Below, one piece after another: positions 45,610 to 55,300 of a DNA stretch of 64,000 nt. Made by a program: the position numbers and the translations under genes. Position 1 is the first letter of the stretch; each line of letters begins with the position of its first letter. This stretch comes from Planctomicrobium sp051465645 (GTDB lineage Bacteria > Planctomycetota > Planctomycetia > Planctomycetales > Planctomycetaceae): assembly GCF_051465645.1 (NCBI RefSeq), contig NZ_CP195790.1, positions 3,348,001 to 3,412,000 on the forward strand, read 5' to 3'. Under the pieces are notes generated by a model. That model had not been told where the DNA came from. It ran no database searches and saw only the letters and a program-made list of their open reading frames with translations.

Positions 45610-48516
45610 TCACTGCCCCGCCTGATTCCCGGCAATCTCTTTCTCAGGCTTTGCCCGGACATGCAACATCACCGGCTGAGTTGCTCGACCTCCCTGCACA
45701 CTTGTTTGCAGATGAAACAGCCGAGACTGTTCCGGAACTCCCTTATGGGCCGTAATGAAGAACTCTCGAACCGAGACGTCCGCTGGCAACAGCAATCCGT
45801 TCAATCCAATGTTGTCGACATACACCCCATGCGGGAGATTTCGACCGCTGTCCGCGTTCCCGAGTGCGATCACTTCTCCGAAACCGTTCCTATCGGCCAC
45901 AAGCTCCAGAATGATTGTCTCACCGGGATGAATGACAAACTCCAGCGGCCCTCCCGACTTTTGAGGTAACGGCTGAACTCCGCGTGAAGAGGGACGAATT
46001 GTCAGCTTCAATGCAGGTTCATTTTTCAGAGTGACTTCGCTCCAAGCCGGAATCGAGTGCGTCACATCTTTCCCATGAATGGAGGCGGTCGCCGTCAGCT
46101 GGATCTTCTTCAAATCTTCCGCAGTTGGAGCCTGCGTTCCTTCCGCCAGAGATAAAACACCAAGGGCCGTGAGTTGGCCGGGCTCGATCACCAACGGGGA
46201 ACTGAACGTGAATCCCTGCGGAAGATTCGCGGCATTGATCGTAATTGGCCCTTCGAACTGATCCTGTCGCGAGGCAACCACCTGGACGTCAATCTGATTG
46301 CCGGGACTCACCTGAATCTTCTTCGTCGACAACTCTGCAGTGAAGTCCGGAGCAGGGGGACGGATTGAAAGTGTGTACTTGTAATTCGCTCCTTTTTCGC
46401 CTCTCACATCGGTCACGCGAACCAGATACTCTCCACTTTCAGGTGCGGTAAAGAACAACTTCGAATCTTTGCCATGCTCTCGAAATGCCGCATCATCGTT
46501 TTCGTAATTGACGGTGAACGCAGGCAGTCCATTCGGGATCAATTTCGTTCCCGGTGGATGTGGCTCGACGATGTAACAAGGTTCCCCCAGTGGATGCGCC
46601 AACCCGGAAGTGTCGTAGTAATTCCAGCGTTCTCCGCGACCGGGATAGACGTCGAAACCTGAGTCTGGCCCACGCGGCGCTCGCCAGAGTTTGACAACTT
46701 CCCCATTGCAGTAGAGCAGTTGATTCAGGGCCATGTCTTCCCAGTTGAAGATTCGAAAATCATCCGACTGGGCACTGGTTTTTCCACGAAATGTGAAGTA
46801 CGAATCGCGAGTCGCCTGCAGCAGAACACGAGGAACTTGCTCCCCTTTCGCAGTCAGAATCTCAACATGAGAATCGAGTGCGGATTTGGAGCGAGCGGCG
46901 TCCACATCGAACACCCAGGTCTCCCCCGCTTTGGCCGTGAATCGAATCAAATCGACATCCGGGACTGCGGTTTCTGAGTGAATCACGCCTTTGATCTTTG
47001 CTGGCAAACTCACAACCAACGCCTGATCAGGGAGGTCATTCGGCTCGGTCTCCTGAGTTTCCATCACGGAAGCAGTTCCGACGGGCAGCTTCATTTCAAC
47101 TGCTGAGTGCGCCATCTGAACCGCCGTAGGTGCTGAATTCCCAGGGAGGGAAATCAGATCCAGTGTTCCATCAAGAAACCCGACGGCCATTCGAGGTTGC
47201 ACCGGATCGGCAGCCAACGCGCTCACTTCACTGCGATGGCCGGTCAACAGTTCCAGTTCACTGAAGGATTGAACGTCCCAAATCTTGATCGTGCGGTCTT
47301 CCGCTGCTGTCAGGATTCTGGAGCCATCACCTGAGTAACAGAATGCAAGAACCGGTGACTCGTGGGCGAATCGGGCGATCGTCATCGGGTTGATGCCTGA
47401 CTGATCCTGATGCAGATTTTCCCAGACTCGCAACTGGCGATCCGCTCCTGCGGCAACAATGCGTTCGCCCCCCGGACTGAAGGTGATTGCATACACTTCC
47501 TTCAGCGGTTGCCCCAGCGTATCCAGTCGCTCCCCATCGCTGACTCGCCATATTTTGCAGGTATCGTCAGCACTGGCACTCGCTAGGACCGTGCCCTTTG
47601 GATGAAACGCAATATCATAAACCGCACCGTTATGACCGGTGAGTCGACGAAGAATCTCTCCTGTCTCTGTTTTCCACAGGATGATTTCCCGGTCATAACT
47701 GCAAGTCGCAATCAGGCTCCCATCTGGAGAGATCTCTGCATCAAGAATGAGATCCCGATGTCCCTGAAAATTTCGAATCGAAGTCCCATCCGCGAGGTTC
47801 CAAAGCGTCGCGAGTCCGCCTGATCCAGTGACTCCGGAAGCGGTCAGCAATGATTTGGAATCCTTTGAAAATCGGACCGCCGCGACCTTCCCAGGTAGCC
47901 CGGCTAGTGTCCGGCCGACTGTCCATTCCGAAGGTGCCCCGGGACCAACTTTCAGCAAGCGAACCTGACCATATGTTCCGACCGCCAACGTCTGACCGTC
48001 GGAAGAAAAGGCCAATGCCGTCACAGGCGAGATCGGGTTCTGAACCGGAATCTTCGGCACCATGAGTGTCAGGCGATCCGGTGCTTTGTTTGCCGGTCCG
48101 ATTGCTCCCAATTCAATCCACTCACGGAGCAGTTCACGCTCACTCGCCGTCGGGGCCGGTTCGCCTTCAGGGGGCATTTGCTGCTCTGAACCTTCTGTCA
48201 GCACACGCCAGAGCAAACTTCCAGCGGAATCGCCGGGTAAAACAGTCGGCTTCCCTTTGATCCCTTTCTGCAGTGATTGATACGACTCCAGCGAGAGGCC
48301 CCCTTCAGACTCCGAGTCGTTATGGCAGCCCCCGCAATATTTTCGAAACAACGGGGCGATCTGCTTTTCGTAATCGACCTGCCCACGTTTCGACTCGTCA
48401 GCATGCGCAGAACTGCAAAGCAATTCCCCGGACCCAGACAATGTGGCAGTCAGCCAGCAAATGATCAGGCAAAGCAGTACCGGACACAGTTGTGGGGGAA
48501 ATCGACCATTCATCAT
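45610..48516 (-). CDS. Secreted WD40 protein with PVC-type c-heme domain
   Basis: 968 residues. A hydrophobic signal (LCLIICWLTATLSGSGELLC) is followed by a PVC-type cytochrome domain with CGGCH at 61-65 and YEKQIAPLFRKYC, a domain type seen in planctomycetes and verrucomicrobia. WD40 repeats follow (about 165-480: LILDAEISPDGSLIATCSYD, HPKGTVLASASADDTCKIW), forming a beta-propeller. The rest resembles a pre-peptidase C-terminal-like/beta-sandwich region (about 500-850). Probably periplasmic or outer-surface; heme function is inferred. Role unknown, but commonly near DUF1501 or DUF1080 genes. Downstream is rbsD-like. Confidence 0.9.
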   Translation of the reverse strand: MMNGRFPPQLCPVLLCLIICWLTATLSGSGELLCSSAHADESKRGQVDYEKQIAPLFRKYCGGCHNDSESEGGLSLESYQSLQKGIKGKPTVLPGDSAGSLLWRVLTEGSEQQMPPEGEPAPTASERELLREWIELGAIGPANKAPDRLTLMVPKIPVQNPISPVTALAFSSDGQTLAVGTYGQVRLLKVGPGAPSEWTVGRTLAGLPGKVAAVRFSKDSKSLLTASGVTGSGGLATLWNLADGTSIRNFQGHRDLILDAEISPDGSLIATCSYDREIILWKTETGEILRRLTGHNGAVYDIAFHPKGTVLASASADDTCKIWRVSDGERLDTLGQPLKEVYAITFSPGGERIVAAGADRQLRVWENLHQDQSGINPMTIARFAHESPVLAFCYSGDGSRILTAAEDRTIKIWDVQSFSELELLTGHRSEVSALAADPVQPRMAVGFLDGTLDLISLPGNSAPTAVQMAHSAVEMKLPVGTASVMETQETEPNDLPDQALVVSLPAKIKGVIHSETAVPDVDLIRFTAKAGETWVFDVDAARSKSALDSHVEILTAKGEQVPRVLLQATRDSYFTFRGKTSAQSDDFRIFNWEDMALNQLLYCNGEVVKLWRAPRGPDSGFDVYPGRGERWNYYDTSGLAHPLGEPCYIVEPHPPGTKLIPNGLPAFTVNYENDDAAFREHGKDSKLFFTAPESGEYLVRVTDVRGEKGANYKYTLSIRPPAPDFTAELSTKKIQVSPGNQIDVQVVASRQDQFEGPITINAANLPQGFTFSSPLVIEPGQLTALGVLSLAEGTQAPTAEDLKKIQLTATASIHGKDVTHSIPAWSEVTLKNEPALKLTIRPSSRGVQPLPQKSGGPLEFVIHPGETIILELVADRNGFGEVIALGNADSGRNLPHGVYVDNIGLNGLLLPADVSVREFFITAHKGVPEQSRLFHLQTSVQGGRATQPVMLHVRAKPEKEIAGNQAGQ

Positions 48517-48660
48517 TGATCTCGCCGGGTGAAGGAAAACCGGACCTCAGAGAGCAAGAATGATCATATAGAAATCAATCGATGAATGCGCCGGAACGCG
48601 ATCCGCTTCCAAACGAAAAAGCGAAAACCAAAACTAAACTTGCCCCCAAAACCGGACCGC

Positions 48661-48753
48661 GTGGCGAAATCATTTCCACGCTTCCGCAACGCGGCGAGTT
48701 GCGTTTCATCAATCGAAACAGCCGCTGCGCGGGCACTCGGTAGAGCAAACTGC
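48661..48753 (+). repeat. Dispersed structured repeat, copy 2 (long form)
   Basis: Two blocks (48664-48687 and 48726-48753) are identical to the minus strand of 961-1012. The 38 bp between them are absent from copy 1. The middle holds GTTTC-atcaatc-GAAAC, a 5-bp stem. Adjacent copy 3 shares the same layout. Confidence 0.8.
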
Positions 48754-48776
48754 CGTCGGGAACTTCCAGAAATCAT

Positions 48777-48848
48777 GTGGCGAATTTGGCACGCGGGATT
48801 CAGCGTTTCTCCTATTGAGAACGCTGCTGCGCGGCCACACGATAGACC
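48777..48848 (+). repeat. Dispersed structured repeat, copy 3 (diverged)
   Basis: Shares gtggcgaa, an acgcgg block and 34 of 46 aligned bases over GCGTTTC...TAGA with copy 2. Its central hairpin CAGCGTTTCTC...GAGAACGCTG is longer, with matching changes on both arms compared with copy 2, which suggests that the structure is maintained. Confidence 0.65.
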
Positions 48849-48856
48849 GATACGGT

Positions 48857-49648
48857 CTAGATCATGAAGTCCGCTTTTTCACCCATGATGCGATCGATGA
48901 GATCCTGTGGCAGTTCCACACCGATCGTGGTTCCAGCATCGACATCGGTCGGGTTGATTCCGCAGTAAGTCGACCATGGCCCCAGGTGACGCCAGCGGCC
49001 AGCGCGCTTCGGTTCGCCCGGCAGCACTGGAGTTGTGCAGCGGTTGCATCCGATTGTGGAAAACCCCTGGGAATGCAACGGATTGATAATGACCTGATGA
49101 CGTGCCATGTACGCTTCCATCTGCTCTTCGCTGAAATTGGCGAGCGGATTGATGCGAATGACATTCATTTCTTCGTCGATCGCCAGAATCGGGCAGTCAC
49201 CACGACGTCCCCCATCGGCTCTGCGAAGGCTGCCCATCAGTGCGTCGTATTCGCCTTTGACGCGAAGAAGTGGGTCCACTTTTCGCATATGGCAGCATTG
49301 CTGCTGACCTTCAACGGAGAGATACAGGACACCGTGCTTGGCGGTCTGTTCGACCATTGTCAGTTCAGGCTGAAGCGTTCGAACGGAAAGTCCATACTCA
49401 GAAATCAGGCGATCGCGAGTTTCCAGCGTCTCCTGAAACATGACGCCGGTATCAACGAACAGAATGGGAATATCCAAGTCCAGCTGGCCAATCATGTGCC
49501 CCATGACACACCCTGACTGCTGCATCGCCGAAATCGCGGCGAGACGATTCCCGAAAGTCACGTGAGCCCAACGCAAGAGTTCATCTGGCGTGCGGTCTTC
49601 AAAGGTTTTGGCCACCCGATTCAGGTCGGCCTGTGTGATCCGTGGCAT
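48857..49648 (-). CDS. CysH-family APS/PAPS reductase-like protein
   Basis: 263 residues. Carries both cysteine pairs that hold a [4Fe-4S] cluster in APS reductases, CC at 118-119 (CCHMRKVDPL) and CxxC at 201-204 (GCNRCTTPV), and a Cys229 in STYCGI, where the catalytic Cys of the family lies (usually in ECGLH). The N-terminal nucleotide-binding loop is atypical (VTFGNRLAAISAMQQSG). It therefore looks like a sulfonucleotide reductase that reduces APS to sulfite, but the altered loop and Tyr before the catalytic Cys are unusual. It stands alone, without cysD/N/J/I. Confidence 0.85.
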   Translation of the reverse strand: MPRITQADLNRVAKTFEDRTPDELLRWAHVTFGNRLAAISAMQQSGCVMGHMIGQLDLDIPILFVDTGVMFQETLETRDRLISEYGLSVRTLQPELTMVEQTAKHGVLYLSVEGQQQCCHMRKVDPLLRVKGEYDALMGSLRRADGGRRGDCPILAIDEEMNVIRINPLANFSEEQMEAYMARHQVIINPLHSQGFSTIGCNRCTTPVLPGEPKRAGRWRHLGPWSTYCGINPTDVDAGTTIGVELPQDLIDRIMGEKADFMI

Positions 49649-49998
49649 GAAATTCCTCAGGAGCGTCCGTTGAAAGCGCGTTCCCGTTCCTTCAAGTTCC
49701 TATTATTTCGATCTGATGACTTGCGAACACTGAACCCAACGTCGCTTCACTCTTCAAAACTCATCACCGTCAAAATATCGAAATACCCGATGTCAATGCG
49801 AGTGCGATTTCAGTGGGGCGAAGTTTTACGGACGAACGCCCTTTTGAACACAATTTTCAGAACAGAAAAGTGTAGCAATCGGCGGACAATCACCAAAAGT
49901 GTTTCCCTCTGCCGGGAATCTTCAACAGTCCTTTGCTCAAACTTCCCACAAATTGACATTTGGCCACAGCGCAAATCGGGAATTCGACACCGGCAAGG
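49649..49998. other. Intergenic region between cysH-like and Gfo/Idh/MocA genes
   Basis: 350 bp. It should carry the cysH promoter and the 3' end of the oxidoreductase transcript. No hairpin, gene or repeat was recognised. Confidence 0.4.
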
Positions 49999-51099
49999 TT
50001 ACACGTCAGACATCTGGCTCGCCTGCAATAGTGTCGTCTGCACCGCGAGTTCATGTGCATACGGAAAATCGGAGGCTTTCTCTCCCCGAATCACTCTCGC
50101 CATATCAGCGGCATCGTCGACGTAACGCTGATATTTCGGCATCGTGAGTGTCTGGGTTCCCTTTTTGTAGTCCCCACGCGACTGCGACAGCGAAAGCACC
50201 ACGGACGGGTTATCGAGCGGTTGAATATGGAACGTTCCTTCGGTTCCACAGACAGTCAGATGCCGCCGCTGAAATCCTTCGACTTCCAGCCCACTCGAGC
50301 GGATCGTTGCGTTCGCGCGAGGCCATGTCATCACAGCCAGACAGTTATCAGCCAGGCTATCGTTGAGCGAACTGGAATGCTGAAGAGTCGGCGTCACCGT
50401 TTCCGGACTGCCAAGGATACTGACCACGAGATCAATCAGGTGGCATCCAAGTTCGAACATGGTCCCACCAGAGTACTCGGCCAGTTCTTTGCGAGTGCCA
50501 GTGTCCAGCACTTTGCTCATGACAGCCTGAACTTCAAAGACCTCTCCCAGCCATCCGTTCTTGAGAAATTGATGCAGGAGAACAACGGCAGGGTTGTAGC
50601 GATACATGTATCCCAGCTGAACCATCAGCTTCCGTTTTTCAGCCTGATCGAGGATCCGCTTGAATTGCGGCAGCGAAGCACCAGCAGGCTTGTCGATATG
50701 AACATGCTTTCCAGCTGTGACACACTTTTCGGCCATGTTCAACAAATCACGAATCTCAGTTTCAACCAGAACGGCCTGAAGCCCCGGGGTCGCCAGTAGT
50801 TCATCGACGCTCAACCACGGAAGTCCAGCATAGGCCGCATTCTTCTCCGCTTTCCGTCTCAATTCTGGATTCGGTTCACAGATCCCGACGACTTCATAAT
50901 CCGACGAACGGCGATAGACAGACAATTTCGTCGCATGAGCATGCCCGACGCCGATCTGACCAACACGAATTCGGGGATGGGTTCCCTCTGGACGACGATC
51001 CTCGCCCTGGACAGTCGCGGTAGAACCGAGGGATCCCGTTGTGAGAATCCCTGTGGCGAGATACTGCAAAGCCTCTCGGCGCGTTGGCAGATGCGTCAT
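49999..51099 (-). CDS. Secreted Gfo/Idh/MocA family oxidoreductase
   Basis: About 366 residues from ATG 51099, 7 bp after AAGGGAAG; the GTG at 51105 is too close. A Tat-type signal with twin Arg (LPTRREALQYLATGILTTG) marks export, common for this family in planctomycetes. The Rossmann fold starts RVGQIGVGHAHATKL, and the active-site Lys lies in HIDKPAGASLPQFKRIL. The C-terminal alpha/beta domain includes GGTMFELGCHLIDLVVSILG. NAD(P)-dependent oxidation of a sugar or inositol is expected, with the substrate unknown. It is divergent to the SDR gene, which may act on the same class of sugar. Confidence 0.92.
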   Translation of the reverse strand: MTHLPTRREALQYLATGILTTGSLGSTATVQGEDRRPEGTHPRIRVGQIGVGHAHATKLSVYRRSSDYEVVGICEPNPELRRKAEKNAAYAGLPWLSVDELLATPGLQAVLVETEIRDLLNMAEKCVTAGKHVHIDKPAGASLPQFKRILDQAEKRKLMVQLGYMYRYNPAVVLLHQFLKNGWLGEVFEVQAVMSKVLDTGTRKELAEYSGGTMFELGCHLIDLVVSILGSPETVTPTLQHSSSLNDSLADNCLAVMTWPRANATIRSSGLEVEGFQRRHLTVCGTEGTFHIQPLDNPSVVLSLSQSRGDYKKGTQTLTMPKYQRYVDDAADMARVIRGEKASDFPYAHELAVQTTLLQASQMSDV

Positions 51100-51267
51100 T
51101 GTCACTTCCCTTCGTCAGCCAGTGAAAATCGAGGCATGGATGCGGCCGTAATCGAACGTGTGCTGGCAGCAGAGAAAAATCGTACCACAGCACACCTTTC
51201 GCTTTTGGTGACTTACGAATAACATGGGAGATTCAACGTGAAATTGCCATCGTGAAGGGTGAATCCA

Positions 51268-52056
51268 ATGAGTCAGACCAGTCCAGCCGGGTATCTCGAA
51301 CGCCTTTTTGGTCTTCAGGGAAAAACTGCCATCGTCATCGGCGGAACCGGAGTTCTCGGTGGTGCGATTTGCGATGCCCTCGCTCAAGCAGGGGCACACA
51401 TCTACATCATTGGCAGCAACGAAGATGCTGGTCAGGCCGTCGTTGATCGCTGGCAAGGACAGGCGACCTTCTACAAAGCCGATGCAAGCAACCGTTCCGA
51501 CCTTGAAGGTCTCGTAGAACATCTGAAAACGCATGGGCGTGCCTGCGACATTCTCGTCAACGGGGCTGGTGTGAACGCTCCAACACCGTTTCTGGAGATC
51601 ACCGACGAAGAATGGGATCGCATCTTCCGTATCAATACCTCAGCCGTTCGCATCGCGAGTCAGGTGTTGGGCGGATACATGCTTGAGCACAAGACTCAGG
51701 GCTCGATCATCAATGTCGCTTCGCTCTCCGCGATCACGCCGCTCTCCCGCGTCTTCACTTACTCCGCAAGCAAAGCGGCTGTGTTGAACCTGACCCAGAA
51801 CCTCGCCCGAGAATGGGCTCCTCACGGAATTCGAGTGAACGCCCTTTCCCCAGGGTTCTTCCCAGCTGAACAAAACCGCAAGGTGCTGACTCCAGATCGC
51901 GTGGAAAAGATCATGGGGCACACACCGATGGCTCGCTTCGGGACCCCAGATGAACTCGCCGGAGCAGTCATCCTGATGGCATCTAACGCCGCAAGTAGCT
52001 TCCTGACCGGCACGAACGTCGTTGTTGACGGCGGTTTCTCTGCCATGACGATCTAG
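51268..52056 (+). CDS. SDR family oxidoreductase
   Basis: About 262 residues from ATG 51268, 8 bp after AAGGGTG. Classical short-chain dehydrogenase: cofactor loop GGTGVLGG, NGAGVNAPTP, catalytic Ser in NVASLSAITP, YxxxK as YSASK, and the terminal VVDGGFSAMTI. It resembles gluconate 5-dehydrogenase or mannonate oxidoreductase groups, but the substrate cannot be fixed. It is divergent to the Gfo/Idh/MocA gene across 170 bp, so the two may share control. A hairpin follows. Confidence 0.93.
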   Translation: MSQTSPAGYLERLFGLQGKTAIVIGGTGVLGGAICDALAQAGAHIYIIGSNEDAGQAVVDRWQGQATFYKADASNRSDLEGLVEHLKTHGRACDILVNGAGVNAPTPFLEITDEEWDRIFRINTSAVRIASQVLGGYMLEHKTQGSIINVASLSAITPLSRVFTYSASKAAVLNLTQNLAREWAPHGIRVNALSPGFFPAEQNRKVLTPDRVEKIMGHTPMARFGTPDELAGAVILMASNAASSFLTGTNVVVDGGFSAMTI

Positions 52057-52084
52057 TCTGCCATTCGAATCATTGTGAAATTCG

Positions 52085-52126
52085 CTCCCCTGATCATCCC
52101 GTCGCAAGCGGATGTGGTCAGGGGAG
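52085..52126 (+). terminator. Probable terminator after SDR gene
   Basis: Stem CTCCCCTGATCA/TGGTCAGGGGAG pairs 11 of 12 positions (52085-52096 with 52115-52126). Only a weak T tract (ttgtcatt) follows, so efficiency is uncertain. Confidence 0.6.
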
Positions 52127-52339
52127 TTGTCATTCGCTGATTCGTGATCGACAGAATTCATTGCAAATCAGTTGTCCCCCATGAATTCCGGTCTCACGTT
52201 GGATGACGCATGCATGCATCTTCGTTAATCTGAAAGCATCGTTCTCTGTTGATGCGGCGTGCCCCTGTCATTTCATTGACGCTACTGGTTCGCATACTCA
52301 CTCTTCGTACAATCCGACCTGCTGACGAAGGAATCTTGA

Positions 52340-55300
52340 ATGAAGGGCCCGTTCTTATTTCTACTTACTGTTCTGCTGCTGACACCCAGCCTGCACGCCG
52401 AGACACCAGTCTCTCCCTTCAGGCCGATTTTTGATGGCGAGTCACTGAACGGGTGGCAAGGCCGTGACGAATTCTGGCGAGTCGAAAACGGAGCGATCAC
52501 CAGAAAAGGCGCTGCCGAAACTCCTCCGGAGCAGACAACTGATCTGGTCTGGAAGAACGGAACTGTCGACGACTTTGAACTGCGATTTCAGGTTCGCATC
52601 ACCGGTCGCACCCCCGCCGCGGCAGGTGTCCTCTTCAGGAGTGAGCCGACAGCCAATGGAGATGTCGCAGGCACGCTCGTCACATTCGCTCGTGCCAATC
52701 AGCCTGGAACAATCCAGGACATTGGAAGAACAGTCATTGCGAAGTTCGACCAGAAATCACCCATTCGAGATGAAGACTGGAACGCATACTCAATTCGTGC
52801 AACAGGAGGACAGTTCACAGTCAGTGTGAATGGAACCGTTGTTGCACAAGTGACCAACGACAACACAAAAGAATTGAAACGGAGCGGACAGCTTGCGTTG
52901 CGATTGCCAGTCAGCGGGTCAGCTCAGATCGAAGTGAAAGAGATCGCCTTACAACGGCTTCCTCTTCAGAACGGCTGGAAGAAAGTTGTCCTGATCGCTG
53001 GAAAGCCAAGCCATGCCTATTCCCATCATGAACACAACGCAGGGTGCCTGCTGCTGAGCAAGCAGTTACAGCAAGCTGCAAAAGATGGATTGCCGGTCGT
53101 CACCGCCGTCTACGCGAATGGCTGGCCGAACGATGTCACCGCTCTCGATAATGCCGACACTGTTGTTGCTTACTGCGATGGGGGAGCCAATCACTTTCTC
53201 AACCCGAATATCAAAGAGTTCAACGAACTCGTCGAGAAAAAAGGAATCGGACTCGTCTGCCTGCACTACGGAGTCGAAACGACCGCAGGGAAGAATGGCG
53301 ATCACTTTCTGAAATGGATCGGGGGATTCTTTGAACCGCATTGGTCCGTGAATCCACATTGGGTCGCGAACTTCGAGGCGCTTCCGAAACACCCTGTCAC
53401 TCAAGGGGTCAAGCCATTCGAGATCAATGACGAATGGTATTACCACATGCGGTTCGTCCCTGAGATGGCCGGTGTCACTCCGATTCTGACCGCACTTCCA
53501 CCACGTGAAACACTGACCAGAAAAGATGGTCCCCACTCTGGTAATCCACACGTACGTGCAGCCGTACTTGAACGAAACGAGCCGCAGCATACTGCCTGGG
53601 TTTATGAACGCCCGAACGGAAAGGGCCGTGGCTTTGGATTCACCGGCGGTCACTATCACGCGAACTGGCAACATGACGATTTCCGCAAACTTGTCTTGAA
53701 TGCCATCGTCTGGACCGCTCACGGCACCGTCCCAGAGCAGGGGGTTGCTTCACAGACACCGACGGTCGAAGAGATGGAAGCGAATCAAGACGGCAAGCGA
53801 CCTGAGGGCTTCCAGTTCCAGTCACCAATCAAAAGGAAAGCCCCTGCGGCTGGTGGGGGAGCAACAACGAAACCGGCGTATCAGTCACCAGTCGTTTCAG
53901 CAGCCACACCCGGGATGGGTGTTGATATCACTGTCGACATCAAAGGGGCAAAGTCTCTGTACCTTGTCATCAGTGGCACATCGGATGGTTACAGCTGCGA
54001 TTGGGCAGACTGGGAAGAACCTCGGCTCACAGGAGAGGCAGCTGGCACCGAACTGAAACTCACCGACCTCAAATGGGTCTCTGCAACGACCGACTTCGGG
54101 ACAGTTCAGATCAACAAGAATGTTCAAGGACAGCCACTGCGTTCTAACGGACGCGAACTCCGTTGGGGAATTGGCAGCCATGCGAATTCAGTCATCGAAT
54201 ACGCACTGCCTGCAGATCACAAATATACGCAGTTCAAGGCTCGCGGCGTTCTTGACGAAGGGGGAGTCACTCAGGGATGTGGTTCCACGGTGCAATTCTC
54301 TGTCTTTACAGAGAAGCCATCACAGGCCTTCCTGACCTCTTTACGAATGGCAGGAGCAGCGGCCAACCATGAGGCCGCACTTGCGCTGGAACAGCTTGAC
54401 GTTCACCCGGAATTGAAGGCCACACTCTTTGCCTTCGAACCGATGATGTCGAATCCGTCGGCAATTGATATCGACCATCTCGGGCGAGTCTGGGTCTGCG
54501 AAGGAAAGAACTATCGTGTCTTCCAAAACAAAGATCTCACCGGAGCAACACCACCGGGCGAGCGACTCCTGATCCTTTCGGACAAAGACAATAACGGGGT
54601 CGCTGATCACGCAGACATGTTCTATCAGGGACGCGACATCGACTCGGCACACGGAATCATGGTCCTGCCAACAGCCGATGGAAAAGGAACTCGTGCTCTC
54701 ATCTCCGCTGGGGACAGCATCTTCTTTCTCATTGATGACGATGGCGACCTGAAAGCCGATCGCAAAGAGATTCTGTTCACCGGGATCGCAGGAGCATTCC
54801 ACGACCACGGAATCCACGGTGTCCAGTTTGGTCCTGATGGACGGCTGTACTTCAACTTTGGAAACGAAGGGAAGTACATCAAAGACAAGAACGGAAACGC
54901 CATCGTTGATCAGGCTGGGAACGTTGTTGATCACTCACGAAAGCCGTACCAGGAAGGAATGGTTTTTCGCTGTAAACTTGATGGCAGCGAGTTCCAGACT
55001 CTTGGCTGGAATTTTCGCAACAACTGGGAAGTTTGCGTCGACTCCTTCGGGACAATCTGGCAATCAGACAACGACGACGATGGTAATCGAGCTGTCCGCA
55101 TCAACTATGTAATGGAATACGGGAACTACGGTTACCGCGATGAAGCGACAGGTGCTGGCTGGAAAACTCCGAGAGCCAATTTGGAAGCCACAATTCCTGA
55201 TCAACACTGGCACCAGAACGATCCTGGTGTCATCCCGAACGTTGTGATTACCGGTGCTGGAGCGCCGACTGGAATTTGCGTTTACGAGGGAAGTCTGCTC

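Larger units (their letters stand above)
48517..48856. other. Intergenic region containing the tandem pair of dispersed repeats
   Basis: 340 bp between two minus-strand genes: the cysH-like stop lies at 48857 and the heme-protein start at 48516. Most of it is made of two related repeat units (48661-48753 and 48777-48848), plus a small hairpin TAGACC-GATAC-GGTCTA (48844-48860). No gene is supported. Confidence 0.7.
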
